Below, one piece after another: positions 51,850 through 63,655 of a DNA stretch of 64,000 bases. Position 1 is the stretch's first letter. Each line of letters opens with the position of its first letter. The stretch is from Druceiella hillmani (lineage: Eukaryota; Arthropoda; Insecta; Lepidoptera; Hepialidae), in the NCBI GenBank assembly GCA_039881145.1, contig JAYKKI010000052.1:14678501-14742500 (forward strand), written 5' to 3'. Below the pieces are notes generated by a model. It saw only the letters and a program-made list of their open reading frames with translations, had not been told where the DNA came from and did not search any database. Position numbers and translations under genes: made by a program.

Positions 51850-53064
51850 ATCATTAAAAAAATATGTCAAGCACGAGAAGAACTCGCACAATGCTGGTTA
51901 CGTTCTTTCGGCGCTTATAAACATTTAAGTGTACATGGTATTTCTATTAAACTATTTACAAATATTAACTTTTTACAACATAAATATCCCATAATGTACT
52001 TTATATTATGTCTTTCACGGGCTCAAAAACATGGTGTATATTTAAAAAATGAAAAGATCTAGGTGGACTGCTATAGTTTGCCTGTAATCTTCTAGTCAGA
52101 CTTTACGAACACTGTTTTTTTATTAAAATATCTAGGTTAACTGCTATAGTTTTCCTGTAATCTTCTAGTCAGATTTTACACACGTTTTTGTTTTTTTTCA
52201 CGATTGACTCTATAGTTTCGGAAATAAGGAGGCAATATGCTATAATGTAGCATATTTTTTAAAATATCTTTTTAAACAAGCAATTTAAGATTCTGAATAA
52301 ACTATTTTTGCGTTTCTCATAACAAGCATTTTCGAATGATAGTCCACATGATACACAAAATGAGAAAAAATATTTTTCGAAGCTCTTTATTTACCTTCTC
52401 TTTAATTATTATACGAATGTTTCATAAAAGCTGATGGTATAAACATATGGGTTGATACAATGTATTACTGTACCAATTTTCAAGTTTATGCATCGCACAT
52501 TCTGAGGAAATCGGCTTTGAGAATAGAAAAATGTAAGTGTATTTTGCCCATTGTATCGTTTGTAGGATTAAAAATATGGCGAATGTTTAAAAAATTATGA
52601 CGTATAGAATCATCGCTATAGTTTTCTTTGAACCCTTGCATAGGTTTCTGAAAATCCATAGTTTTTCATAATTTTATTCTACATGAGTTTCGGAAATACG
52701 GCGGGGCGGTGAATAAATTTTTTCGAATATTTTTCAGTATATCTCTGAATATAAAATATCTAAAATCGAGAAAAAAAATATTTTTATACCTTTATAACCA
52801 GCCCTAAACCAAACGACACACCGCCCTATGTATGGAATTAACATTTTTTTATCGCTTACTTAATTTGCCCTCTATAAAATTTCCGAATTAATATTTCTGA
52901 GTTTTAGCTATTGAAATATATGCGGGTTAATCTAATTTATTACTTTACTAAATTTCTACGTCAAGGGGTTTCTGAGAAAAAAAAGTTGTAACAGATAGAC
53001 AGACACGCAAATGATGTTATAAGCTTTTCTTTTTTTCCTTTTTATGTATAGAACTCTAAAAACA
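51850..53064 (+). repeat. Long copy of the dispersed 'accctaaaaa' repeat family
   Basis: The 5' part (catttaagtgtacatggtat, tctattaaactattta, ttttacaacataaatat) aligns with 62260-62340. The 3' part (ttctacgtcaaggggttt, agatagacagacac, ttataagcttttct, tagaactctaaaaac) matches the tail of the family. Internally, tctaggt...aactgctatagtt repeats with a 75-bp period at 52056-52180. No intact coding frame is present. It is probably a non-autonomous or decayed element. Confidence 0.65.
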
Positions 53065-55748
53065 ACCAAATTGTTGCATAAACAATAGACCAATGACATG
53101 CCGAGAAAGAATATTAAATCTGAATAAAACAAGTGACCCAACAGCAAGATTAAAAATAATACGGGAATTGTCAGACATTACCAGAACAACTTTCGTCATT
53201 GTGAGATCTTTCGGAAACGACTGTACTTTGTTTATATGATTCCATAGCATGGTAGAATACAGACAAGGAAACAGATAAAGGTAATATCTTTTTTTTATAT
53301 AGTTATTGAGTAAACCATATAAAATAAATATACCTTTTCTGAATTGCGAGAATAAAACTGAATAAATATAATTCGATCAGAAATCTTCGAAGCTACTCTG
53401 CTAGTGTCTATTTAAAAAGAACAACATGGTGTTCTATCGCCAACTACCAAATGTTGTAGCATTAAGCTGACACAAAGCTACAACTGAACGCGAAGTCACA
53501 TTTTATTGCTTGGCCAACAACAAAAGCCGTGTCACTAAAGTTAAGTGCTTACTTGCGCTAAATTGCAGCCCACCCCATTCGTCCTAGCTCGCTTGCAAGT
53601 CCACCCGACAACAGCTCTAAGTGCCTGCGCTCATAACATTTCTTTAAGTTTACCGTCTCCTAGGTCTAGTGAAGATGAGAACTGGCACTGAAGCTTGAAA
53701 GCTCTGTAAAGTAATAAAATGGGGTCAGATCTGTCGCTTTTTTGTCTCATTCTGCAAAGAGCACAACGTGAACCGACATCTAATTATAAACAATTCATAA
53801 TGTAAATTTAATAATCACAATTTCAAATTCATAAGTTTCTAAGTTTATATGAAGTTATTACTTGTTTTTTGGTTTTGTTTTTATATTTGTAAAGTACTTG
53901 CTTGTTAGGCTTTGCGATAAGATAATAAATTGTTATGGAACCACAAGGCGCAAATCCTTGTACCTGACCCTCTTTTCCAGGATCGATTTGCCTATGAGAC
54001 AAGACTACAATTAAATCCTGAATTGTATGTGTGAAATTTCTAAAAATATAAAAAGATGAAAATACAGGTTAAAAAAAGGAGTTTTCCAAAAATATTTAAA
54101 ATTGAACACACCGACACGAATATTCAAAAATAAAATTAATAACTTCGACTAATAAAGAAGGTTGAAACTTCTGTAAGAGTGGTTGTTATAGACGTAAAAT
54201 TTTCTGATTTACTCATAGATAATTTAGTAACAAATTAACATCGTTACTAAACCGAAAGTGCACACAGATCATTTTTTTCTATTGATTGTTAAATAAACAA
54301 TTGTAAGAAAAATTTAAAAAGGTAATTTCGACAGAAAGCAGAAAGAGTAAGCAAATTATAACAAAAAGAAGGCCGTTGTGTAAATCAATAGAGTAAAATT
54401 TTATAGATAATTTTTTTTTCTACCAACTGGTAAAAAAAAATTATCAAAATTGATCAAGAATTGCGACCTTTAGCGTTTTCCTACATGTACCTAAATATAG
54501 ACCAAGGACGCATGTCATTTTCCAAAGGCAAATTTACATGATAATAAATACTTTAAACAATTAAAAAATTATTTAGTAACAATTTTTGACGAAGATCTAC
54601 TCTTTCCAAAAAACTATGTTAAAATATGGTTACTTGTAAAATTGTCTTAGTTATAATTACTTCTACCGTCCAAACCCATGACAGTGAAACCAGTCATTAA
54701 TAAAGCACATATCCCCGAGATATGCGTTTTTGTGTGCTACAATTGTCCGCTATTATTCCTGTATCCTGGATACCCGTACATCTGTTATATTACATTATAA
54801 ATAAATATATTGTACTGGTAATTACAATATAAATATTACATTAAATTACCCATTTAACTATATATTGAACATTACAGTTCGTTAAACCTTCACAAAAAAT
54901 AACCAGTACATTAAAAAGTAGTTATTTTAATTTATTGCCCCAGGTGCCCCTTAATAAAATTTAATGGGCAGTAGAACCTCAACCAACAATGAAAAACGAA
55001 GATAATTACTATAGTAACGTGTGTCATATCAATGTATGAACATAAGTGTCCAATATTAGACGACAATAAAAAATACATACTGCACATAAAATATGAAAAA
55101 CCATAATAATAACAAAGAAGGTGAAGTTTATTTTTTTCATCGTAAAAATGTGTGCATCGTAAAATATAAATACCGAATGACAAAATATTTCCCGTGATAG
55201 GATCATAAAAATATATGCGCATAAACAAAAGAACAGAAATTATACAACCGACAAATAGTTTGTAAATCATAATGTGCATCGTGTGTAAATTATATATAAT
55301 TGTGATTCTACGTGTTCTCCAATCATTTGATTATAGATTATTTTAGGCGTTCGTTCTTCCAATGTTAACTTTTACAAAAATTAAAGCGTATCTGTATATT
55401 AAAAATGATTTTAATAAAGTGATCCTTAACTATAATTCTATACAACTGTTAGATCCTTGCGTTTTATTTCAATAAATTAAAAAAGAACAAGAGTTGATAA
55501 AATACTGAAAAACGCGAAAAAAAATATTTTCATTTTCTGTACGTCTAATTTCAATAATGTGTAATATTTTATACTGGGCCTTTATTACTATTGTTAGTAA
55601 TTTTTTTTTACAATTATATAATTTATACGATAAATAATGTAGTTATAATCAGTATGTGGAAAAGTTTGGGCCAGTACAAATTTATATTAAATAATATAAT
55701 AGGTTTAGATTACAGTACCTAGATTAAAATTTGTTTGCAGTTTATGAC
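53065..55748. other. AT-rich non-coding stretch, nothing firmly recognised
   Basis: A mixed patch at 53400-53760 (gctacaactgaacgcgaagt, tgcagcccaccccattcg) may be a weak island or old insertion. The hydrophobic minus-strand frame at 54932-55279 (115 codons) is Tyr/Phe/Ile-rich and unrecognised. Confidence 0.35.
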
Positions 55749-55749
55749 A

Positions 55750-55840
<91 letters not shown>

Positions 55841-55841
55841 A
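55749..55841. repeat. (TA)n microsatellite
   Basis: About 90 bp of TA with two TACA interruptions. Confidence 0.96.
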
Positions 55842-55989
55842 ATTTTTTTAAAGAACAATAATCATAGTAATAAATTTTACTGGCAGAGTTTAATAAATTG
55901 ATTTTTGATATTGCTATTTTAATTAAATAACAATTTTATTCATACCAGGGACGTACAAAATGCGCATACGTTCATGTATACATATTAAA

Positions 55990-56480
55990 CTATACATTTC
56001 GTAAACGAACGCATTACGCCCGTCCACTGTGCTAACCCCAATCAAACTCCCGAATTAAACTACAACCGATTACCATTACGAGCGTCAATTCATAAACACA
56101 CGGCATAATCATGAGTAGATTCATCTGCATTTCAGTCGTCGCCGCCTACTCTGCCCACTTGATATTCAGCCGCGGCCCGTCGCTCCCAGGGGATGTCATT
56201 AGCAACCCCATACATACATATTTGTCCCCCGAAATGTTGGACGTTTTATTTGCGCGCAGGCCATCGTCTTTTGCAAACGCGATGAATAATGCAAGCGGAG
56301 ACGTCGTCTGGGATTGTTGGGGTCCTTGGGGCCTACCTCCCCTTACTACCAGCCGAATCGTTCATTCGCTCGCTTTATAACGCTTCCTTGATCGAGCGTC
56401 AACTCGGTGTGGCATATGCTTTGGGTGTCGTAATTATTATTACCACAAGTGGTCTTGGGAGGATGATCATTGAAGGGTCT
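55990..56480 (+). other. GC-rich island with an 89-codon frame
   Basis: Composition rises sharply from the AT-rich flanks (ttcagccgcggcccgtcgct, tattgggg-type runs, cgaatcgttcattcgctcgc). The + strand frame at 56111-56380 begins MSRFICISVVAAYSAHLIF, a passable signal-peptide-like start. It continues through LSPEMLDVLFARRPSS to WDCWGPWG. A small secreted peptide is conceivable, but no family is recognised and no splice or promoter signals were found. The block also holds homeodomain/POU-like strings (gatgaataatgcaagcgg). A conserved non-coding element is at least as likely. Confidence 0.35.
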
Positions 56481-57472
56481 CAAAAGTACTAGCTAAACTG
56501 AAAAAGTAATAGCGCGTTACATAATTTCATAATCTTTCATATTCGAAGTGAATACTGACTTAATTGTTAATGTTGGTGATTATATATTTTGTCTTCACGG
56601 TTAATTCTACTTTTATTTGAATAAAATTTATTAATTGCCTAAAATCCTAGAATTTTTGCATTATAATATAATAAATTTTCATCATATAAAAATTACGCGT
56701 AAATACTCTATTTGACCAAAGTCAAAAAATATTCCACGTAGAAATATTCATAGCGAAATATTTCAGAACATTTCGCTTAACGATTCGTTATTTTCTTTTA
56801 GTTAGACACTATAATAACTAATTTACTTTCATTTATTCCAAAGTGATCACAACAAAATAATCATCCACTGAAAACATGTCCATATTAATAATGTTTCCCT
56901 TTATTTAGCATACGCATTTTCCTTTCGAAAACGGCGGAAAATTCGAAAGGGAGAGATAGTCACTATTATCTCGCCGTTTAACCCATATCATATTATAGTA
57001 ATCAGCGACGAAAGAAACCCCAAGGAAAGTTGTTGTGTAAGTATTTCTTCTGGCAATCGGGAGTTGTATTCGAAAACTTTCTTTTGCTAACATTTGGAAA
57101 TAAAAGAAATATTGGTCCGACATTATCGCCCATCGTGACTTAGTAAATCTCACCCGCGTACGTGGCGGTGACTATGTGCCGATGGATGATGTCCCTTTAT
57201 ACGGACTGTTGCGAAACTATGGACTTGTATACTAACTATTTGCTAGCAGTAAATCGATCTCAAGTAGAAAGTTACATTTCTTAAAAATGTGAAGTTCACA
57301 AAAAATATGAAGAATCAATTGTAGAGTTTAATATACACGTCATAAATAAAATCTACTAAGTAAGGATAGAACTCGCGATACGATTTTCACTGTATATATA
57401 CGTCTTTGTTGCTCTTAAATTTTAAATATGACAATTTTGCCTAATACAACTTAGTATTTAATAAATTTGGGG
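56481..57472. other. AT-rich stretch with mixed patch 56.92-57.25 kb
   Basis: An 82-codon minus-strand frame at 56905-57153 covers the patch. It has no recognisable domain. Confidence 0.3.
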
Positions 57473-57629
57473 TTAATTTAGTAGAAATTCATTATTCACA
57501 ATTAAATAAAACTACGTGATGTAGTATTATTTCTACTTTCTTTAAATTCTTCACCGCGACCTAGGTTTCGTTGTATTATAACATCTTCAGGTGGGCTATT
57601 AGCCAAGATCTTTGCTAATAGCCCACCTA
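57473..57629. mobile_element. Foldback MITE-like element, truncated copy
   Basis: ttaatttagtagaaattcat, then cacaattaaataaaactacg, cgacctaggtttcgttgtat and aggtgggctattagc, followed after a few bases by the inverted gctaatagcccacct. The outer half of the right arm is missing, so a short internal hairpin remains. Confidence 0.75.
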
Positions 57630-57724
57630 ACAATTTTCAAAAATTTTCGATTCTCCTTTTACCCTCTCCGAAAATCTGATAAAAATATTTTTTATAATTA
57701 ACTACTAAAATATGTGCGGTTTAA

Positions 57725-57873
57725 TATGCTTTACCACTATGCCAAATTGAAAGTTTCTACCCCAAGTAGTTTCTAAGAAAAAGAGCTGTGACTACCGGAT
57801 AATGAGTGATAATGGGTGAATGCTTCCGTTTTTGTTTTCCTTTTTGGATACGTAATCTTTAAAAAAAAAGTCA
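57725..57873 (+). repeat. Dispersed 'accctaaaaa' family, degenerate copy
   Basis: Landmarks are ccaaattgaaagtttctacc, agtagtttctaagaaaaaga, gcttccgtttttgttttcct and ttggatacgtaatctttaaa. It is more decayed than the other copies. Confidence 0.5.
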
Positions 57874-59585
57874 AGTATTCCTTGTTCATTTTTATGTTAA
57901 ATTTATTTCTGATAATTTACAGTACAAATATTAACAAACTAATTTCTCTTTTATTGTCGATATAACTATTTTTAGTGTATAAAAGATGCGGGCGAAATCT
58001 TACGTAACATTGATTTACTTGAAGTTTCGGTTTCAGCGCAGATGTAGCTATAGCCAAAGCTACTCCGTTAGGAATAACAGCGTGAATATAAGTATATACG
58101 AGTATGTCTAGTTAAGTCACAAGTAGACAATAGCGTATTAATCTTGCAAATATTTTTTTAATTACACCATTTCTTCCTTTTCCACACAAGCGAGCTATTA
58201 CTTAAATAATTTTTACCTGGATTATTACAATACTTTACAAATTTATTAAAAAATAATTCTATATCTTAGATTAAAGGGGAATACTAAAGTATTAACAGTA
58301 ATTTTCACTTCTATTGTGTGGTCACAAGCACACACCAGAATTTTTTTGAATTTTAAATTACTCTTTCACTTAAACGAAAATTAAAAAAATAAGACTTCCT
58401 AAATCATTTAGCTATTTTTTTGTTAAAATTTAAATATAATCCAGTTGTTCTCATTGTTGTTACAAAAGCCAAAAAAAAGGAAAAAGAATAAGGCCAAAAA
58501 AAATTCAATTTTGCTTGATGACCGTGTCGGTAAAGTCGACGACCTTTTTTGTGTAGAGAAACTGTTCTGGAATAAATATATCAATCTGAAAGACCTTTGC
58601 TTCTAAGCTATGAAATTGAAGTAATGAAGAAAAGAGCTTTTTATAGATACTAGTTAGCCAATAACCAATATGTTAATTCATAAACCCTAACTTTTTTTTT
58701 ATTTTCATCTGCCTAATAGCATTCGAAATGGAGGTACCGTCTTACTTATTTAGATTTCTGTTATTGGTGATTGCAAAAGATCCCCTTATTTTTGGTAAAT
58801 ACAAATTTGATAGACCTACGTTTTTATCCGACTTCAAAATTTCTTAAGTGAATTAAATATTTTCTATCTTAGAAATATACTTAATTCTAATTATCTAACT
58901 CTAATCCATAATCGTAAGCAGAACTCCAAAATTTGTTTCCAATCGTTATTAATAAAATACAATAAGCTTCTATTGTGATGGGCTTTAATTTGTACCAATC
59001 GGTTATTTTAAAAAATACTTTTTTGGTAATTAAAAAAAGTTTCCTGAATATATTTCCTATCTATTTACAAATATACATTGCAATGAATCCTTTTCGAAAT
59101 TTCTAACACGACCATTTTTCTCAGTCATTCAAATGACTTAAAGCGATGTAATCGAGTTATATTGTGTAGTTACATATATTTTCTTATAAAATAATGTTAA
59201 ATATATTTGTTATGTATGAGTAGAACTCACACTACGAAGGTTTTGTACACGCTTAAGTATATATTTAATTTAAACTTAGCTACTTTTATAACTAAATTGT
59301 CTGAAGCTATTTAATTTATTAATACAAGTCGATTAAGATAATTTTGTTCTGAAGTACGTAGGTACTATAATTCTGATACTGCAAAATGGTTTAGTGACAT
59401 GAATATCGCGAGGATGCCATATTAAAAAATATTACCGGATGTGTTCGATTATATTTCAAAACACCTCTGAAATGAAATGCTAATTTCAGAAAAAAACCTC
59501 ATTCTCAAGATCTATGTATACTTAAAAGACAATGTGTTTTTATTGCTGCGTTCGCGTATTTGAACTAAAAACAACTTTTTCTTGT
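57874..59585. other. AT-rich non-coding stretch, nothing recognised
   Basis: No supported gene, array or island. Confidence 0.4.
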
Positions 59586-59700
59586 CAAATTTCATCACGA
59601 TCCGTCTCAAAATGAAAGAGCTGATGCTGTCTCTCACGGACGGACTGGTGAATAGATGAACATGACGAAACTATAAGAATTCTGTTTTTTTTCTTCATTT
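59586..59700 (+). repeat. Dispersed 'accctaaaaa' family copy, tail interrupted
   Basis: aaatttcatcacgatccgtc, cacggacggactggtgaata and gatgaacatgacgaaactat are followed by aagaattctgttttttt. Instead of the usual tail the sequence passes into the minus-strand LINE relic at 59690. A parallel copy at 60055 keeps the tail. Confidence 0.65.
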
Positions 59701-59965
59701 TGCACTTCTTCTCAGTCGAGCACTCTTGACAGAATGGTCGTGGTTGCTCCGATGACTTAGGTACTAAATCAAGTCGACGGTTTTTGTACAAGTCTATTTT
59801 TCATTCGGTCTTCCTGGTCTGAACTGCCTCCTTAACATTGTTTCTCCATTTATGCTGGTTCGCTGCGCTGCGAGAGCACTCATTCGCGGTAGTTTGCGTT
59901 ACTGATATAATTTGGTCCTTCCATCGACTCTAGATCTCTTGCCCTCTACGTGGCCCTACCTTTTG
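59690..59965 (-). pseudogene. Relic of a non-LTR retrotransposon C-terminus, minus strand
   Basis: The minus strand reads VGPRRGQEI, stop, then SRWKDQIISVTQTTANECSR, followed by SAANQHKWRNNVKEAV and further residues. Known LINE C-termini of the RTE-like type show RRGRQ..RW.DQI ... A.DR..WR..V. Downstream on the same strand, SSEQPRPFCQECSTEKK fits the end of such an ORF. At least one stop and frame changes are visible and no upstream reverse transcriptase motifs are present. It is independent of the + strand relic at 20.05 kb. Confidence 0.7.
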
Positions 59966-60054
59966 CTATAAAATACTAAAAAACATGGTTGCTGGAAATA
60001 TTTCTACTATAACGTCACACTTGAGGTTAAAGCTAGATCACACAATAATCAAAT

Positions 60055-60136
60055 ATATAATGGATAGATGAACATGACGAAATTATAAGGATTCTGTCTT
60101 TTTTTTTCATTTTTCTACAGGACGCTAAAAACATAT
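60055..60136 (+). repeat. Dispersed 'accctaaaaa' family, short copy
   Basis: atggatagatgaacatgacg, aaattataaggattctgtct, then cattttctac-type sequence and aggacgctaaaaac. A related phrase (gctggaaatatttc...ctataacgtcacac) occurs on both sides at 59991 and 60141, so this zone is itself duplicated. Confidence 0.65.
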
Positions 60137-60219
60137 TTGCTGGAAATATTTCATCTATAACGTCACACTACAGGTAAAACGTAATCTATGTTTAATATTC
60201 TTACTCTAAACTAAATATA

Positions 60220-60812
60220 AAACTAGTTCATTAGCAATGCCCATAAGTTATAAACTAAATAATAAATTAAATTCATATTTTATTTTTAATAACTATCTGA
60301 ATATTTCTTTTTTATGTGAAACATCTAACGGCGCTTTTGGATGGAAGTTAAACGTCTTGATGGCACGTCGCGATATGCTATTCGGCCAGCTTCACGTCTT
60401 GTCGGCTCTTTCCGACTTAATTCGGCCAGCTTCGCGTCTTGTCGGCTAACAGTATTTGATGTGAAACATATAATGTCGCGTTTGGATGGGAGTTAAAACG
60501 TCCTGATGGCACGTCGGGACTTGTCATTCGACTAGCTTCACGTCTTGTCGACAATGCCCATAAGTTATAAACTAAATAATAAATTAAATTCATATTTTAT
60601 TTTTAATAACTATCTGAATATTTCTTTTTTATGTGAAACATCTAACGGCGCTTTTGGACGGAAGTTAAACGTCCTGATGGCACGTCGCGATATGCCATTC
60701 GTCCAGCTTCACGTCTTGTCAGCTCTTTTCGACTTCATTCGGCCAGTTTTGCAGGTTATCGCCTCTTTTCGATTTAATCCGGCCACCGTCGCGTCTTGTC
60801 GGCTAACAGTAT
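60220..60812 (+). repeat. Compound satellite: 317-bp tandem duplication with 40-bp internal subrepeats
   Basis: atgcccataagttataaact at 60237 recurs at 60554. Each copy ends in variants of attcggccagcttcacgtct-tgtcggctctttt with a step near 40 bp: two units in the first copy, three in the second. A third partial block, gaaacatataatgtcgcg at 60462, links them. The parallel 70- and 90-codon frames are repeat frames. Confidence 0.9.
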
Positions 60813-61139
60813 CATAATATTATAAAACTAAACATATATTTTTGATAGATTGTTAAGAAATATTTCTGTTATAAATTATTTCATAAAAATAAAATACTAA
60901 GTAATTTCACATTTTATTGTTAAAAACTATCTGAATATTTGTTCTTTAATTTGCAATTCATTAAGTAAAAATATTTCAATATAAAAATACATAAAATTTT
61001 GATCTTTGACATCTCCCATGGCGGCTCGCAATTTAAATTATTATTTTTATAAAATAAATCAAAGTAAAATTAATCAGTCTCTTAGTGATGTAACTATATA
61101 CGTTTAATAACATTTCCTTCACTTTTCACTCATCGAACA
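60813..61139. other. AT-rich spacer, nothing recognised
   Basis: tattgttaaaaactatctga at about 60917 is a faint echo of the satellite's AT-rich half. Nothing else was seen. Confidence 0.4.
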
Positions 61140-61440
61140 CGCTGTATAAGGACGAATCATACCCGTCGGTCCCGCTATATCATTTCGCGAATAAACTTTT
61201 TTCCGCAGACGAAAGTTGTGTGCGGTGCGGAGTAGTGATCAGGCGGCGCCGCGAGATAATTCCATCTCCGGGGATCGAACCCCCTTTGTGCAATCAGCTC
61301 GCTTATTCTTACAGATCGTGCTTATATCGTTGCAGCTTCCTCTCGCACTCGACGCGTTATTTCACAATCAAAAAATATAATTTGGAAGCGCGGCCGCATG
61401 TGGGGAGGGGGGTGCGATGATGCGATTACGGTGTGGCTTT
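61140..61440. other. GC-rich island, partly SINE-derived
   Basis: CpG-rich sequence (ggcggcgccgcgagataatt, gcgcggccgcatgtggggag) with the tRNA-like B box at 61271 inside it. The 66-codon frame here (containing SPGIEPPLCNQ) is the usual false peptide from a tRNA-derived repeat. Confidence 0.4.
61255..61315 (-). repeat. tRNA-like B box, possible SINE fragment
   Basis: The minus strand reads agggggttcgatccccggag, containing the polymerase III B-box consensus ggttcgatccc. The preceding gcgagctgattgcacaaa is tRNA-like, but acceptor-stem pairing and an A box are missing. It is not a functional tRNA gene. A tRNA-derived SINE remnant is the likely source. Confidence 0.4.
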
Positions 61441-62219
61441 TGAATTCGATTGAAGAAAAATATAGAGACATGGCAGTCGAAAGAAAATCGTAATAATAAT
61501 TAAAATGTCTGCAAATATAAATTATGAATTACTTATTTAACACAATACGTATGAAGACTTACACATCACAATTAATTTTTATATTAATATGAATTTTTAT
61601 GAGAAATGCAAACATTGAACACACATGTCTTGTGCCAAATTATTTTATTTTTAAATCAGATGAAATCTGATACGAACTCACAAAAAAAATTCTTGCCTTA
61701 TTTTTAAAAACCAATCAAGTACGAAAAGAACTTCTGTAACGAAGTTTCGGTCTCCCATATTATTTTAAGACAAATAAGGATTTCTTTTTTTGACAATTTT
61801 ATCCGGAGAGAAATATTGTCCACAAAATATCACGAAAAAAAAAAAATGAAGTGATACGGAAAGGTTTTGTTCTTTGAGGTAGTTTTTTTTTCATATTTTT
61901 TTATCTATGATTTTAAGCTACATTGTAATATTTTATTAATATGTCATTAAAGAGTAGGCTATAGAAAAACAAATTATTGCCTAATGATTAAAATGGCTTC
62001 AATGCTAAAAGGAAAGAAGAAAATGTAATTAATTATCGACCTAAATCCTAAATAATATTGCACCTAGTGTATATAAATGCCATAATGACTTTATTTTTTT
62101 GATGTTTTGTCTCCTTTTCAGGTATCAATTAAACCCGTGAAATTTTGCGTACATATAACCTATACAACATAAATGAACACAAAATACTTTAATTACAGAA
62201 TAAGTTCATTTTTTTTCGT
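61441..62219. other. AT-rich spacer, nothing recognised
   Basis: No supported feature. Confidence 0.4.
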
Positions 62220-62743
62220 TCATTAAAAAACTGTACCACGAGGGTCCTTATAGACATATAGACATTTAATGGTACATAATATTCCTATTAAACTATTTAA
62301 AAATTTTAATTTTTAGAACGAAAATATATTGCCTATATGTTTCAATACTATGTTTTTCACATGCGCATATTTAAAAAAATATTTTTTTATATGATGTGAC
62401 TTCACATTGACGATTTCTTAATTTTTATTTATGCTATGAGATTCCTTGCTTCTTGCCAAATTTCATGATTCTAGGTCAACGGGAAGTGCACTAAAGATTT
62501 TGATTTATTTGAGTGTCAAAATATGCGGCATAAATGATCGTATTTTTAAAGTTCTTCTTAATTGCGTTAATTTACCAGCTTGATTTATTACAGCGCTAAT
62601 GGACCATAGACTTAAATATTTGATATTAATTTGATCGCATTCCTGAGAAAAAGGGTCTTGATAGACAGACAGACGAACAACGAAGTGATCCTATATGTAT
62701 TCCTTTTTCCCTTTTGAGATATGATACCCTAAAAAACAACCTC
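62220..62743 (+). repeat. Dispersed 'accctaaaaa' family, best-preserved copy
   Basis: In order it contains attcctattaaactattta, gagattccttgcttcttgcc, aatttcatgattctaggtca, gagaaaaagggtcttgatag, acagacagacgaacaacgaa, gtgatcctatatgtattcct, then cttttgagatatga and taccctaaaaaac. This is the clearest copy of the family and the strongest hint of a lepidopteran host. It is probably a non-autonomous element without coding capacity. Confidence 0.75.
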
Positions 62744-63655
62744 GTTAGGGATAAGGAGGTGAAGATAATTATTTATATGTACCTTCAAGTAAATTACGGT
62801 AGTCATAAGATTTTCTTTAAAATACACTCTTTCAAAGCGCTTCAAAATTCATTGTAACTACAAAACGCATATTTGTGAAATTTTACTTATGCCTTTCCTT
62901 GATTATGGATACGCATTTTACTCTAAGGTAAAGGCAAATTTTCTCAATAATTTAAATGACTTCAACAACGGTGTATATAATAAATTTTCGTCTTTACAGT
63001 ATGATAATATATCTTTCGAGAATTAAGGCTGTATACATTTGTTTGACTCTGAAATATGTGTTACTTTATTGATATCTAAAAGTCTAAGTACAAATTTCCA
63101 CGTCTCTAAATTTAGTTATTGCAAAATCTATAAACGATGATATGAAATTCTACGTAATAATTGGGTACATATCTTTTCTCCATTGCCCATAGTAACTTTA
63201 ACTGTACATATTTCAAAAGTAAGTACCCCGATTGCTATTCGGGGATTACGTATTATCAGTTTAAAGCATATACATATCCGGAAGTTATGACCACTGCGCG
63301 AAGGAAGTCGAACATTGTCTAATTAAGCTAGATAACGGCGTAACTTAGTGTTCCTTTTCCCTATTAAGTAGTTTACTTACATATATCACTATTTATGGGC
63401 GTATTGAATAGAGGGTGATCCTATGTTTTATTATTAAATATAATATCACTATATTTTATAGGAATGATACTTTAAGTGCTATGGTATATATGGTATATAA
63501 TCTGGTTAGTTAAATTTTAACTTAGAATAAAAAATACTCAAATTAATATTAAGTGAATGGTAGACGGTTTGAAAGATATCAATTCAAGTTGATACCATCT
63601 ACAAGGTATACAGTTTCATGATTATTTAAATTGCTCGAGTTACTGATTCGGTTAT
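62744..63655. other. AT-rich stretch with a short GC-richer core at 63.22 kb
   Basis: gtaagtaccccgattgc (63219-63235) is shared with the 8.18-kb block. It is followed by tattcggggatt, which gives a small ccccga/tcgggg stem. Nothing else was recognised. Confidence 0.4.

Noticed and set aside
54932..55279. Hydrophobic 115-codon minus-strand frame resembling a membrane protein
   Set aside because: The Tyr/Phe/Ile/Leu-rich translation is what AT-rich DNA gives by chance; there is no composition shift and no family similarity.
60237..60817. Parallel 70- and 90-codon frames with near-identical N-termini
   Set aside because: They arise from the 317-bp satellite duplication; GC-rich subrepeats simply lack stops.
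61255..61330. A tRNA gene on the minus strand
   Set aside because: Only the T-arm/B-box resembles a tRNA; no acceptor-stem complement, D-arm or anticodon arm could be drawn.
61220..61420. 66-codon frame with SPGIEPPLCNQ
   Set aside because: This peptide type is the usual translation of a tRNA-like B box in reverse orientation, not a protein.
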